Assembly: GCA_937926355.1 (NCBI GenBank)
Contig: CALAZP010000277.1
Span: 15,073-79,072 of the forward strand
Direction: 5' to 3'
Origin: an uncultured Saprospirales bacterium
Lineage (GTDB): Bacteria > Bacteroidota > Bacteroidia > Chitinophagales > Saprospiraceae
Length of the DNA stretch: 64,000 nucleotides
Part shown: piece by piece, positions 9,989 through 18,946 of the stretch
Numbering within the stretch: the stretch's first letter is position 1
Layout of the letters: each line of letters begins with the position of its first letter
The notes under the pieces: generated by a model
Seen by the model: only the letters and a program-made list of their open reading frames with translations
Told to the model about the DNA's origin: nothing
Database searches by the model: none
Translations under genes and position numbers: made by a program

Positions 9989-10375
9989 ATGCTTGAACTT
10001 TCTTCCAACACTAATGAACTTTGCCAATTAGAAAGGTTTGTGAAAAAAATTGCGGCCCAATACCGATTGGATGAAGAACAATATGGTAATGTTCTAATCA
10101 GTTTGACAGAAGCAGTAAGCAATGCTATCATTCACGGGAACAAAAAGGATTCTAGTAAAAAAGTTTGCATTAGCCTGATTGAAGAAAAAAATAAAATTTC
10201 TATATCTGTCTCGGATCAAGGTAAAGGTTTTGACGTTCATGAAATTCCAGATCCCACATCTGAAGAGCGCTTGTTTTGTATTGGAGGTCGTGGCGTATAT
10301 ATCATGAAAAGATTATGCGATGGCGTATGTTATTGCAATAATGGAAGCACCGTCACATTAGAATTTAAAATTTGA
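9989..10375 (+). CDS. Anti-sigma-factor-type ATP-binding protein (RsbW/SpoIIAB-like HATPase)
   Basis: This 128-residue single-domain protein has the GHKL ATPase motifs in order: N-box SLTEAVSNAIIHGNK (about residues 38-52), G1 box SDQGKGFD (about 79-86) and G2 box GGRGVYIMKRLCD (about 103-115). Such small HATPase_c_2 proteins are serine kinases of partner-switching systems that phosphorylate an STAS antagonist and bind a sigma factor. No STAS protein or sigma factor gene is adjacent. A SpoIIE-type phosphatase, the usual counterpart, is encoded 24 kb away at 34168-35415. Its stop overlaps the ybeY start (TGATG), so translation is coupled. Whether it truly controls a sigma factor is unknown. 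Confidence 0.85.
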   Translation: MLELSSNTNELCQLERFVKKIAAQYRLDEEQYGNVLISLTEAVSNAIIHGNKKDSSKKVCISLIEEKNKISISVSDQGKGFDVHEIPDPTSEERLFCIGGRGVYIMKRLCDGVCYCNNGSTVTLEFKI

Positions 10376-10803
10376 TGGAAAATCGAATTTCATTTTTTAA
10401 TGAGGATATTGAATTTTTACCAAATAAAAAGAAAACTTATAAAAAGTGGATTTGTGCATTAATTAAAATGCATCAAGGTAATCTTAAGGAGATAAATTTC
10501 ATTTTCTGTAGTGATAATTATTTATACCAATTAAATGTTTCTTATTTATCTCATGATACTTTAACTGACATTATCACCTTTCCGTACGAACTTTTCCCCG
10601 ACCTGGCTGCTGACATCTTCATAAGTGTAGAAAGGGTAAAAGAAAATGCGTTGGATTTAGAATTAGATTTTGAAATTGAATTAATAAGAGTAATGTCTCA
10701 CGGCATTTTACACCTATGTGGTTATGGGGATAAAACTGAACAAGAAAAAGCAATTATGAGAGCCCACGAGAATGATGCACTTGAGCTCTTTAAAAAATAT
10801 TGA
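10375..10803 (+). CDS. ybeY: Endoribonuclease YbeY (16S rRNA 3'-end maturation)
   Basis: The 142-residue protein is a small zinc metalloprotein acting in 16S rRNA maturation and ribosome quality control. The diagnostic motif H-G-x-L-H-L-x-G-Y is present as SHGILHLCGYGDKTEQE at about residues 109-125. The Asp that often follows the Tyr is replaced by Gly-Asp, and the third zinc ligand is likely the His of RAHEN near 133. The upstream TDIITFPYE segment (about 62-70) is the other conserved block. The ATG at 10375 overlaps the stop of the ATPase gene (TGATG) and is preferred over the TTG three bases earlier. It is the last gene of the DUF4175-ATPase-ybeY unit. Confidence 0.92.
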   Translation: MENRISFFNEDIEFLPNKKKTYKKWICALIKMHQGNLKEINFIFCSDNYLYQLNVSYLSHDTLTDIITFPYELFPDLAADIFISVERVKENALDLELDFEIELIRVMSHGILHLCGYGDKTEQEKAIMRAHENDALELFKKY

Positions 10804-10816
10804 TTAATCATTATCG

Positions 10817-10844
10817 TTGAATTTTTTTTTCTATGTTACATTTG
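10817..10844 (+). promoter_or_regulatory. thrABC promoter
   Basis: A TTG -33 element at 10817-10819 is followed after 17 bp by TACATTTG at 10837-10844, an exact match to the Bacteroidota -7 consensus TAnnTTTG. Transcription would start near 10850 and give a leader of about 35-40 bases before the thrA ATG. I see no attenuator or leader peptide in that short leader. Confidence 0.65.
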
Positions 10845-10886
10845 TTTTGGCCGTATCTGATAAAGCCTTACAATTAACACAATGAT

Positions 10887-13337
10887 ATGAGAGTATTGAA
10901 ATTTGGTGGTTCCTCCGTTGGAACTCCAGAAAGGATTCTTAGTATAGTTTTCATTCTTAAGTCCTATTTTGAAAGAGGTGATAAGTTTACTGTTGTTTTT
11001 TCGGCGTTTGTAGGAGTTACTGATTCACTTATTGAGATGGCCCAACTTGCTTCGGAAGGAGATTCTAGTTATCAAGATGTTTTTGAAGCTTTCAGCAAAC
11101 GTCATTTTGACGCTATTGAGAAATTGCTTTCCGGTCCTCTTAAAGAAGAGGTTAAAGACGAGCTATTCAAAAATCATGAGGTTTTAAAAAACTTATTAGC
11201 AGGGGTATTTTTGGTAAGGGAGGCTTCGAAAAGAACAATGGATTATGTGTTAAGTTTTGGTGAAAGAAATTCTTCTTACATTATAAGTTACGTTTTACAG
11301 CAACATGGTCTTCCTGCTAAATATTTGAATGCTCGTCAAATAATAAAGACCAATAAAAATTTTGGAAATGCCAAAGTCGATTTAAAATTAACTTATGAAA
11401 AAATCAAAGAGTATTATTCACAAAACCCTGGCATTCATATAGTTACAGGTTTTATTGCTTCGGCTAAGGGGGGCCTAACTACCACTTTAGGACGCGGGGG
11501 TTCAGATTATACGGCTTCTTTACTTTCTGCTGGTTTAGAAGCCGAAGTACTTGAAATTTGGACGGATGTTGATGGGGTATTAACAGCTGACCCTAGAAAG
11601 GTTAAAAAGGCTTTTACCATTTTAGAAATGTCTTATTCTGAGGCCCTTGAAATGTCTCATTTTGGGGCTAAAGTAATTTATCCTCCTACTTTACACCCTG
11701 TAATGGTGAATAAAATTCCTCTCTACATCAAGAATACCTTTAATCCAAATTTTATTGGAACAAGAATTTCTAATAATACTCAAAAGCAGGAAAAGGAAGT
11801 AAAAGGAATTTCATCCATATCGAAAATTGCGTTAATCACCATTCAGGGTAGCGGTTTATTTGGCGTTCCGGGAATCGCAGGCTTGGTTTTTAGTTCACTC
11901 GCACAAGCAGGAATCAATGTCATCTTAATAACACAGGGTTCTTCTGAGTATTCCATAAGTTTTGCTATAGATCCTATAAATGCAAAACTTGCCAAGGAAG
12001 TTTTAGCCGAAACTTTTAAAAACGAAATAAAAAACAACTTAGTCGATCCCATTAAAGTAGAAAATAACTTATCTACAGTAGCCATCATAGGTGAACAAAT
12101 GCGGTACATGCCCGGAATCGCAGGACGATTATTTAACGCCTTGGGAAAAAATGGCATCAATGTAATAGCTATTGCTCAAGGTTCTTCTGAGCTAAACATT
12201 TCTGTTGTGGTATCTCAGAAGGACGAGGTTAAAGCTTTAAATGCCCTCCATGATGGATTCTTTCTTTCCGAATCAAATCAACTGCATCTTTTTATAGTTG
12301 GGGTAGGCTTGATTGGCCATTCATTAATTACTCAAATAGCTAAACAATCAGAATACCTTAAAGCTCAAAAGGGGATTGAACTAAAAATAATAGGCATTAG
12401 CAATAGTAAAAAGATGCTTTTCCAAGAGGATGGAATCGACCTCCTCAATTGGAGGAAAGATTTGGAGCAATCAGTAACGCCCTCTAATATGGAGCATTTT
12501 GTTAAAATAATGAATGACCTTAATTTACCCAACAGTATTTTTGTTGACAATACGGCTAGTTTAGAGGTTGCATCTCAGTATTTGTATATTTTAGAAAATA
12601 GTATTTCCATTTCTACGCCTAATAAAATTGCAAATGCTTCTAATTACAGTAATTATAAAAACCTTCACGAAACTGCCAGAAAAAGAGGTGTTTTATTTAG
12701 TTATGAAACCAATGTTGGCGCTGGTCTTCCTGTAATTTCAACCTTGAGAAATTTAATTGATAGTGGCGATAAAATTATTAAGATAGAAGGCGTCCTTTCT
12801 GGTTCGCTTTCTTATATTTTCAACAAATTAGCTCCAGGAAAATTTTTCAGCGAAATTGTTAAAGAAGCTTTAGATTTAGGATATACAGAACCTGATCCAA
12901 GAGCGGATTTAGGTGGGTTGGATGTGATGAGGAAAATATTAATCCTATCCCGTGAAGTTGGTTTTCCTTTAGAAATGAATGACATATCTTTCGAACCTAT
13001 TCTTCCCTCCTATTTAATTGATACTCCAGATGTTAAAAGTTTTTTCGATCAACTACCTCTTGAAGATGAAAATTTTTCCCAAATGGTAAATGGCGCTATG
13101 GACAAAAAATTATGCGTAATTGCAAAATTGGAAAATGGCAAGGCATCTGTAAAACTTGAAAAAGTGGGTAAAGAAAGTCCTTTTTACCATTTGGATGGTA
13201 GCGACAATATGATAGTATTTACCACAGAAAGATATTGGGAGCGGCCTCTTGTAGTTAGAGGTCCAGGCGCAGGAGCAGAAGTAACTGCTGCTGGAGTTTT
13301 TTCTGAAATTTTATTTATTGGTCACACTCTTAAATAA
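10887..13337 (+). CDS. thrA: Bifunctional aspartokinase / homoserine dehydrogenase I
   Basis: The 816-residue fusion catalyses the first and third steps from aspartate to homoserine. The N-terminal aspartokinase begins with KFGGSSVG (residues 5-12) and carries the TLGRGGSDYTA active-site block near 203 and the EIWTDVDG motif near 228. Two ACT regulatory repeats follow, about 310-460, each with a PGI(A)G and INV turn (VPGIAGLVF and MPGIAGRLF). The homoserine dehydrogenase half starts near 470 with the Rossmann motif VGVGLIG, and includes NVGAGLPVI near 615 and the GLDVMRK block near 677. The length fits the fused ThrA family, so threonine feedback on the ACT pair is expected. It leads thrA-thrB-thrC, with 2 bp to thrB. 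The promoter is at 10817-10844. Confidence 0.97.
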   Translation: MRVLKFGGSSVGTPERILSIVFILKSYFERGDKFTVVFSAFVGVTDSLIEMAQLASEGDSSYQDVFEAFSKRHFDAIEKLLSGPLKEEVKDELFKNHEVLKNLLAGVFLVREASKRTMDYVLSFGERNSSYIISYVLQQHGLPAKYLNARQIIKTNKNFGNAKVDLKLTYEKIKEYYSQNPGIHIVTGFIASAKGGLTTTLGRGGSDYTASLLSAGLEAEVLEIWTDVDGVLTADPRKVKKAFTILEMSYSEALEMSHFGAKVIYPPTLHPVMVNKIPLYIKNTFNPNFIGTRISNNTQKQEKEVKGISSISKIALITIQGSGLFGVPGIAGLVFSSLAQAGINVILITQGSSEYSISFAIDPINAKLAKEVLAETFKNEIKNNLVDPIKVENNLSTVAIIGEQMRYMPGIAGRLFNALGKNGINVIAIAQGSSELNISVVVSQKDEVKALNALHDGFFLSESNQLHLFIVGVGLIGHSLITQIAKQSEYLKAQKGIELKIIGISNSKKMLFQEDGIDLLNWRKDLEQSVTPSNMEHFVKIMNDLNLPNSIFVDNTASLEVASQYLYILENSISISTPNKIANASNYSNYKNLHETARKRGVLFSYETNVGAGLPVISTLRNLIDSGDKIIKIEGVLSGSLSYIFNKLAPGKFFSEIVKEALDLGYTEPDPRADLGGLDVMRKILILSREVGFPLEMNDISFEPILPSYLIDTPDVKSFFDQLPLEDENFSQMVNGAMDKKLCVIAKLENGKASVKLEKVGKESPFYHLDGSDNMIVFTTERYWERPLVVRGPGAGAEVTAAGVFSEILFIGHTLK

Positions 13338-13339
13338 AT

Positions 13340-14275
13340 ATGTCAAAAATTGTAAAAGTTTTTGCTCCTGCTAGTGTAGCCAATTTAGCTGTTGGTTACG
13401 ATATTCTTGGGCTAGCAATAGATGGCCCTGGAGATGTAATTGAAGCTGGATTTCATGAAGGCAAAGGCCTTTTGATTCAAGAGATTACTGGGGACAATGG
13501 TATGCTCCCTAAAGATCCATTAAAAAATACTGCCGGTTTCGCAGCGAACCAATTACTAAGGTTTTTAGGTGAAACTTCTACTGGTATCTATCTAAAAATA
13601 CACAAGAAAATGCCTTTTGGTAGTGGCTTAGGATCAAGTGCAGCAAGTGCTGCTGGCGCTGTCTTTGCTATCAATATTTTACTTGGCCAACCTTTAGAGA
13701 AAATTGACTTATTAAGGTTTGCCGTTGAGGGAGAACAAATTGCAGATGGAGCCTTCCATGCCGATAATGTAGCCCCATCATTACTTGGCGGTATTCAACT
13801 AATCCGTGACAATTCAACTTTAGATGTCATTAGCCTTCCTGTACCCAAAGATATTTTCGTTTCGGTAATTCATCCTAAAGTAAGTATTCTCACAAAAGAC
13901 GCTAGGGATATCTTAAAAAAAGAAGTTGCTCTTCCTATTGTAGTAGAACAAACTGGTAATTTGGCGGCATTTATATCCTCTTTGTTCTTAAAAGATTACC
14001 AATTAATGAAACGCAGTCTACACGATAAATGGATAGAACCACAACGCGCTCAACTTATCCCTCACTTCGAAGATATTAAACGTATAGCATTCCAAAAAAA
14101 CAGTATTTGTTGCAGTATTAGTGGGGCAGGACCCTCTATTTTTTCCCTATTTACATCCAAAGAAATAGCATTAGAATTTGCTCAATTAGCAATTAATCTG
14201 TACTCTTCTAAAGGTCTAAAAGCAAGTGATTATACAGGCCCGATTAACTCCCAGGGTTGTAAAGAAATATTATAA
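13340..14275 (+). CDS. thrB: Homoserine kinase
   Basis: The 311-residue cytosolic GHMP kinase phosphorylates homoserine to O-phosphohomoserine using ATP. The family's glycine/serine-rich phosphate loop is clear: MPFGSGLGSSAASAAGA at about residues 92-108. The N-terminal block VFAPASVANLAVGYDILGLA and the C-terminal SISGAGPS motif near 256-263 are also family features. It starts 2 bp after the thrA stop and its stop overlaps the thrC start (TAATG), giving tight translational coupling. Confidence 0.96.
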   Translation: MSKIVKVFAPASVANLAVGYDILGLAIDGPGDVIEAGFHEGKGLLIQEITGDNGMLPKDPLKNTAGFAANQLLRFLGETSTGIYLKIHKKMPFGSGLGSSAASAAGAVFAINILLGQPLEKIDLLRFAVEGEQIADGAFHADNVAPSLLGGIQLIRDNSTLDVISLPVPKDIFVSVIHPKVSILTKDARDILKKEVALPIVVEQTGNLAAFISSLFLKDYQLMKRSLHDKWIEPQRAQLIPHFEDIKRIAFQKNSICCSISGAGPSIFSLFTSKEIALEFAQLAINLYSSKGLKASDYTGPINSQGCKEIL

Positions 14276-15606
14276 TGAATTTATACAGTACAAAAAATTT
14301 AAACGATATAGTGAGTCTACGGGAAGCCGTGATGAAAGGGCTGTCAAAAGATGGTGGTTTATTTATGCCTTTAGACATTCCACAATTAGACGCAAATTGG
14401 CTAGACCAGTTATCCTCTTTCTCTTTTAAAGAGATTGCATACAAAATAGCTAAAGAACTTATAGGTGAAGAAATACCTTCGGAAGTTCTGCAAAAAATAA
14501 TAGATAACACCATTACCTTCCCCGCCCCGCTTCAGGAGCTGTACGAAAACATTTACATACAAGAGCTCTGGCATGGGCCATCAATGGCATTTAAAGACTT
14601 TGGAGCAAGATTCATGGCCGGTCTCATGTCGTATTTTAATAAGCAAAATAAAAGAGATTTAAATATTCTAGTTGCCACTTCCGGGGATACCGGTGGTGCT
14701 GTAGCAGCTGGATTTCATAAAACTCCTGGGATTAATGTAATTATTCTTTACCCTAAAGGCATGGTAAGTCCTGTACAAGAATCTCAATTAACTACCCTAG
14801 GCGATAATATATATGCAATTACCATTAAAGGCGATTTCGATGACTGCCAAAGATTAGTGAAACAGGCATTCTTAGATGTATCACTTGAATCATTAATAAG
14901 TTTAAGTTCAGCTAATTCCATAAATATTGCCCGACTTATACCCCAGGCATTTTATTACTTCGAAGCCATCAAACAATTACCCGATAAAGATCATATCAAA
15001 TTTGTCGTTCCTAGCGGTAATTTAGGCAATTTAACCGCAGGTATAATAGCCAAAAAAATGGGAGCTCCTATAGAATCATTTATAGCAGCAACCAATGCTA
15101 ATGAAACTATTCCAAATTATATACAAACAGGTAAATTCGATCCAAAAGAAACCAAAAAGACAATTGCGAATGCAATGGATGTAAGCCAACCATCTAATTT
15201 TGAGAGATTAAAGGATTTATTTGGCGGGAATGATGAAGGTTCCACGTGGAACAACATAAAAGAATCTATTACCGCAAAAATGACAACAGATGTTGAAATA
15301 AAACAGACTATTAAAAGGGTGTATAATGAAACTGGTTATATTTTAGATCCCCATAGTGCTACTGGCATTAAATACGCCCTAGATAAAAAGAACGACAAAT
15401 CCCAAAACAAATATATTGTATTAGGAACTGCACATTATGGAAAATTTACTAATGTAATTAAAGATACTTTGCCCTCGGCAGAAATTAAATTGCCTCAAAG
15501 AATTAAATTATCAGAAAATAAAAAAGAAAACACAATTGAACAATCCAATAAATATGAAGATTTTAAGCATTACCTCATCAAACATGTTTCACGTGAAACA
15601 CAGTGA
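14275..15606 (+). CDS. thrC: Threonine synthase
   Basis: The 443-residue PLP enzyme converts O-phosphohomoserine to threonine. The family blocks are present: SKDGGLFMP near residue 23, the PLP-lysine segment PSMAFKDFGARFM at about 102-114 with Lys near 107, and SGDTGGA near 139. The glycine-rich phosphate loop VPSGNLGNL lies near 244, and the Gly-Thr-Ala-His segment near 383. The coding sequence contains two ParB-site palindromes. The second one encodes HVSRET at the C-terminus, so the last residues may reflect the partition site and not enzyme function. The final 23 bases overlap the start of the next gene. Compared with the family the C-terminal tail after about residue 400 is divergent. 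Confidence 0.96.
   Translation: MNLYSTKNLNDIVSLREAVMKGLSKDGGLFMPLDIPQLDANWLDQLSSFSFKEIAYKIAKELIGEEIPSEVLQKIIDNTITFPAPLQELYENIYIQELWHGPSMAFKDFGARFMAGLMSYFNKQNKRDLNILVATSGDTGGAVAAGFHKTPGINVIILYPKGMVSPVQESQLTTLGDNIYAITIKGDFDDCQRLVKQAFLDVSLESLISLSSANSINIARLIPQAFYYFEAIKQLPDKDHIKFVVPSGNLGNLTAGIIAKKMGAPIESFIAATNANETIPNYIQTGKFDPKETKKTIANAMDVSQPSNFERLKDLFGGNDEGSTWNNIKESITAKMTTDVEIKQTIKRVYNETGYILDPHSATGIKYALDKKNDKSQNKYIVLGTAHYGKFTNVIKDTLPSAEIKLPQRIKLSENKKENTIEQSNKYEDFKHYLIKHVSRETQ
15238..15253. other. parS: parS-like ParB-binding site (site 1, inside thrC)
   Basis: The 16-mer GGTTCCACGTGGAACA contains a perfect 14-bp palindrome, GTTCCACGTGGAAC (15239-15252). It differs from the variant parS sequence TGTTCCACGTGGAACA only at the first base. 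ParB nucleates on such sites and spreads, loading SMC and segregating the origin. It lies 347 bp (centre to centre) from the perfect site at 15585-15600. Supported by sequence match; binding itself is inference. Confidence 0.75.
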
Positions 15607-17905
15607 CAAAATACTATTAATAACTTTCCTTTTAATAGCTCAATTTGGGATATCGCAAACAGCACCTAATAAATTCCAACAGTTAGACTATCTACTGCCA
15701 ACCCCCAATTATTACAGAACTGCATCAGGCCAACCGGGCCAGGGATATTGGCAACAGAAGGCTGATTATTCCATCTCAATAACATTAAACGAGGAAAGTC
15801 AAACAATAACAGGAAGTGAAAAAATTACTTATACCAATAACTCCCCAGACCCTCTAGAATATTTATGGATTCAATTAGACCAAAATATTAGAGAAAAAAA
15901 TTCTGACACCTACCAAACAGCTAACACCACCATTAGGGAGGAGATGTCTATAAAGGAATTAACAAAACTAGAACCAACATTTAATGGGGGATTTAATATT
16001 GAAAACGTAAAGGATAACTCTGGGAAGCCTTATAGTTTCACTATCGTAAAAACGATGATGAGACTCAACCTAGCACAACCCTTAACAAAAGGCAATACCA
16101 TTGATATAAACATAGATTGGTGGTATAATATAAATGATAGATTAGAGGATGGTGGAAGGTCAGGATATGAATATTTCCCACAAGAAGACAATTATATATT
16201 TACAATTGCACAATTCTTCCCAAGAATGGCGGTATATATTGATAATGAAGGATGGCAAAACAAACAGTTTTTAGGAAAAGGAGAGTTCACCTTGCCATTC
16301 GGAGATTATGAGGTAAATATTACCGTACCAGCAGACCATATACTATCGGCCACAGGAGTCTTAAAAAACCCTGAAAAAGTTTTGTCTAAAAAACAATTGG
16401 AAAGATTAAAATTAGCAGAGAGTTCTTTTGACCATCCAGTTCTAATAGCCACAGAGGAAGAAGCAAAACAAAGAGAAAAAACAAAAGAGAAGCAAACAAA
16501 AACATGGCATTACCATGCCCAAAATGTAAGGGACTTTGCATTTGCATCATCAAGAAAATTTATATGGGATGCAATGGCCGTTAAGCAGCCCAATGGAAAA
16601 AATGTAATGGCGATGTCTATGTACCCAAAAGAAGGAAATCCACTTTGGGAGAAATATTCAACTAAAGCAGTCGCACATACTTTGAAATGGTATAGTCATT
16701 ATACATTTAGTTATCCATACCCAGTAGCCTGGTCTATACACACGGACAAAATTGGTATGGAATATCCTATGATCTGTTTCAACGGAGGAAGACCAGAAAA
16801 AGACGGCACCTATTCGGAAAGAACAAAATATGGTATGATCTCGGTCATAATACATGAAGTAGGCCATAATTATTTTCCTATGATTGTAAATTCAGATGAA
16901 AGACAGTGGACTTGGATGGACGAAGGCCTGAACTCTTTTCTTCAGTACCTAGCAGAACAACAATGGGAAAGAAACTACCCATCAAGAAGGGGACCAGCAG
17001 AAAATATAATCAATTATATGGCTAGTAACCCCGAAAGAATGAGCCCAATTATGAGCAATTCCGAGAGCGTTTGGCAACTAGGTAATAATGCTTATGGTAA
17101 ACCAGCAACCGCATTAAATATTTTAAGAGAAACCATATTGGGTCGAGACAATTTCGACTTTGCATTTAAAATTTATGCCAATAGATGGAAATTTAAACAC
17201 CCATCACCGGCAGATTTCTTTAGGACAATGGAAGACGCTACTGCAGTAGATTTGGACTGGTTTTGGAGAGGTTGGTTTTTTACTACAGAGCCTGTTGACC
17301 TTTCTATACAATCCGTCAAAGAATACGAGTTTAAGACATTAGATTTAAATAAAGAAAAAGAGAAAGCAAAGAAAAAAGCTGAAACATCATATATAGGCAA
17401 CACCAGAAATTTAATGCAAATTGAACAAACACAAGACGAAATCGATACGACACTAAGAGATTTTTATACCAATTATAACTCCTACGATTTCGACAAATTA
17501 GATGAATTAGATAATTCAGAAATTATTAGCAGATTAACTCCCGAAGAGAAAGATTTTTTGGCAAAGCCACACTTTTACTACGAAGTACAAGTTGCTAATA
17601 TTGGAGGTACAGTGATGCCAATAATTTTACAATTTACATTAGAGAACGGAGAAGAAATTGTAAAAAGAATACCCGCAGAAATTTGGAGATTAAATAATAA
17701 CTTAATTAATAAAGTTTTCCATTTCAATCAAAAAGTAAAACAAATTGTATTAGATCCCTTTTTAGAAACTTCTGATATAGATAAATCAAATAATTTTTAT
17801 CCTTCTAAAGTAACTAATAATTCATTTGAAATATTCAAAAATAAAAGAAGCATCATGAACCCAATGCAACGCAACAATAAAATACAAAATATTGATAATC
17901 AATAG
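15584..17905 (+). CDS. Secreted M1-family metallopeptidase
   Basis: The start is placed at the ATG at 15584, because it opens a good signal peptide (MFHVKHSDK, a hydrophobic run to about residue 20, then GISQ as cleavage region). The upstream TTG would add a hydrophilic extension. The protein has 773 residues. A beta-rich N-domain runs to about 320. The zinc site is HEVGHNYFP, with His 424, Glu 425 and His 428, and the third ligand Glu 447 in WMDEGLNSF (HExxH-18-E). I see no canonical GAMEN; the equivalent position reads IGMEYPM, as in several Bacteroidota M1 proteins. It is probably a periplasmic peptidase. It overlaps thrC by 23 bp, and its first codons form the perfect parS site. A 3-bp gap to the next gene suggests cotranscription. 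Confidence 0.88.
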   Translation: MFHVKHSDKILLITFLLIAQFGISQTAPNKFQQLDYLLPTPNYYRTASGQPGQGYWQQKADYSISITLNEESQTITGSEKITYTNNSPDPLEYLWIQLDQNIREKNSDTYQTANTTIREEMSIKELTKLEPTFNGGFNIENVKDNSGKPYSFTIVKTMMRLNLAQPLTKGNTIDINIDWWYNINDRLEDGGRSGYEYFPQEDNYIFTIAQFFPRMAVYIDNEGWQNKQFLGKGEFTLPFGDYEVNITVPADHILSATGVLKNPEKVLSKKQLERLKLAESSFDHPVLIATEEEAKQREKTKEKQTKTWHYHAQNVRDFAFASSRKFIWDAMAVKQPNGKNVMAMSMYPKEGNPLWEKYSTKAVAHTLKWYSHYTFSYPYPVAWSIHTDKIGMEYPMICFNGGRPEKDGTYSERTKYGMISVIIHEVGHNYFPMIVNSDERQWTWMDEGLNSFLQYLAEQQWERNYPSRRGPAENIINYMASNPERMSPIMSNSESVWQLGNNAYGKPATALNILRETILGRDNFDFAFKIYANRWKFKHPSPADFFRTMEDATAVDLDWFWRGWFFTTEPVDLSIQSVKEYEFKTLDLNKEKEKAKKKAETSYIGNTRNLMQIEQTQDEIDTTLRDFYTNYNSYDFDKLDELDNSEIISRLTPEEKDFLAKPHFYYEVQVANIGGTVMPIILQFTLENGEEIVKRIPAEIWRLNNNLINKVFHFNQKVKQIVLDPFLETSDIDKSNNFYPSKVTNNSFEIFKNKRSIMNPMQRNNKIQNIDNQ
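15585..15600. other. parS: parS ParB-binding site (site 2, perfect consensus)
   Basis: TGTTTCACGTGAAACA is a perfect 16-bp palindrome, identical to the widely conserved chromosomal parS consensus recognised by ParB/Spo0J. It spans the thrC end and the start codon of the M1 peptidase, so it encodes VSRET in one frame and FHVKH in the other. Chromosomal parS sites cluster near oriC; the proposed origin here is about 17.5 kb to the right. Confidence 0.9.
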
Positions 17906-17908
17906 TTT

Positions 17909-18946
17909 ATGAAAGACAACCAAAATGAAGGCTATATAGAATGGACCAGTCCATCTAATATAGCCGCAATAAAATACTGGGGTAAAACCAAAGAACAAGT
18001 ACCATTAAATCCATCACTTAGCTTCACATTAAAGCACTCAAAAACCATAACTAGAATAAAATATAAAAGAACTAGATCACAAAAACCATCTTTAAAAGTT
18101 ATATACGACAAAACAGAGAATTTAACCTTTGAAAAAAGGATAAAAGAGTACCTGAACAAAATAAAGGATAGCCTACCCTTTATTCAATTATATGACTTGG
18201 AAATAAACACAAGAAATACTTTCCCTCATTCCACTGGAATAGCATCTTCTGCATCAGCGTTTAGCGCATTAGCTCTATGTTTTTATAGTATTCAAAATAA
18301 TATACAAACAGACGGAGATTTACATAAGATTTCCAACATTGCAAGAATAGGATCAGGTAGCGCTTCCCGATCCATCTATCCCACAGCGGCATTGTGGGGT
18401 GAAACCAATTTAGTGCCGTATACATCAAATCTTTATGCCATTGATTACACGAATCATTTACATCCTCTATTCAAAACATTACAAAACACCATTCTTATAA
18501 TTAACGATGAACAAAAAAAAGTATCAAGCTCTCAGGGACACCTAATTATGTCAACAAACCCTTTTGCAACAACCAGATATAAACAAGCAAACGACAATCT
18601 AGAAAGCATTATACCAGCCTTAAAAAATGGAGACTTTGAAACCTATTCAAAAATTTTAGAAAACGAAGCACTCACCTTACACGCACTTATGATGACATCA
18701 GATCCCGGCTATATTTTAATGAAACCCAATACAATCCGATGCATAGAACTCATAAGTAAATTCAAAAGAAATACAAATTTACCAATAACATTTACCATGG
18801 ATGCGGGGCCTAATATTCACATTCAATACCCCAAAATAAATACAGATCAAATTCAATCCTTCATTGATCTAGAACTTAAGCCACTTTGTAAAAATCAACA
18901 AATAATTTATGATGAAATTGGCATGGGACCCGAAAGAAATAGCTAA
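17909..18946 (+). CDS. mvaD: Diphosphomevalonate decarboxylase family protein
   Basis: The 345-residue GHMP-superfamily protein matches mevalonate diphosphate decarboxylases. The N-terminal block SPSNIAAIKYWGK (about residues 15-27) and LNPSLSFTL (about 34-42) are characteristic. The phosphate loop PHSTGIASSASAFSALA (about 103-119) and the SGSASRSIYP segment near 150 follow, as does the C-terminal MDAGPN block near 300. It would convert mevalonate diphosphate to isopentenyl diphosphate, feeding isoprenoids such as the carotenoids encoded at 60.7-63.9 kb. Other mevalonate pathway genes are not in the window. It lies 3 bp after the M1 peptidase, and its end overlaps the next gene by 38 bp. Confidence 0.9.
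   Translation: MKDNQNEGYIEWTSPSNIAAIKYWGKTKEQVPLNPSLSFTLKHSKTITRIKYKRTRSQKPSLKVIYDKTENLTFEKRIKEYLNKIKDSLPFIQLYDLEINTRNTFPHSTGIASSASAFSALALCFYSIQNNIQTDGDLHKISNIARIGSGSASRSIYPTAALWGETNLVPYTSNLYAIDYTNHLHPLFKTLQNTILIINDEQKKVSSSQGHLIMSTNPFATTRYKQANDNLESIIPALKNGDFETYSKILENEALTLHALMMTSDPGYILMKPNTIRCIELISKFKRNTNLPITFTMDAGPNIHIQYPKINTDQIQSFIDLELKPLCKNQQIIYDEIGMGPERNS

Noticed and set aside
14226..14513. Short frames on both strands across the thrB-thrC junction
   Set aside because: Both are shadows of thrB and thrC, which are clear by motif and tightly coupled.
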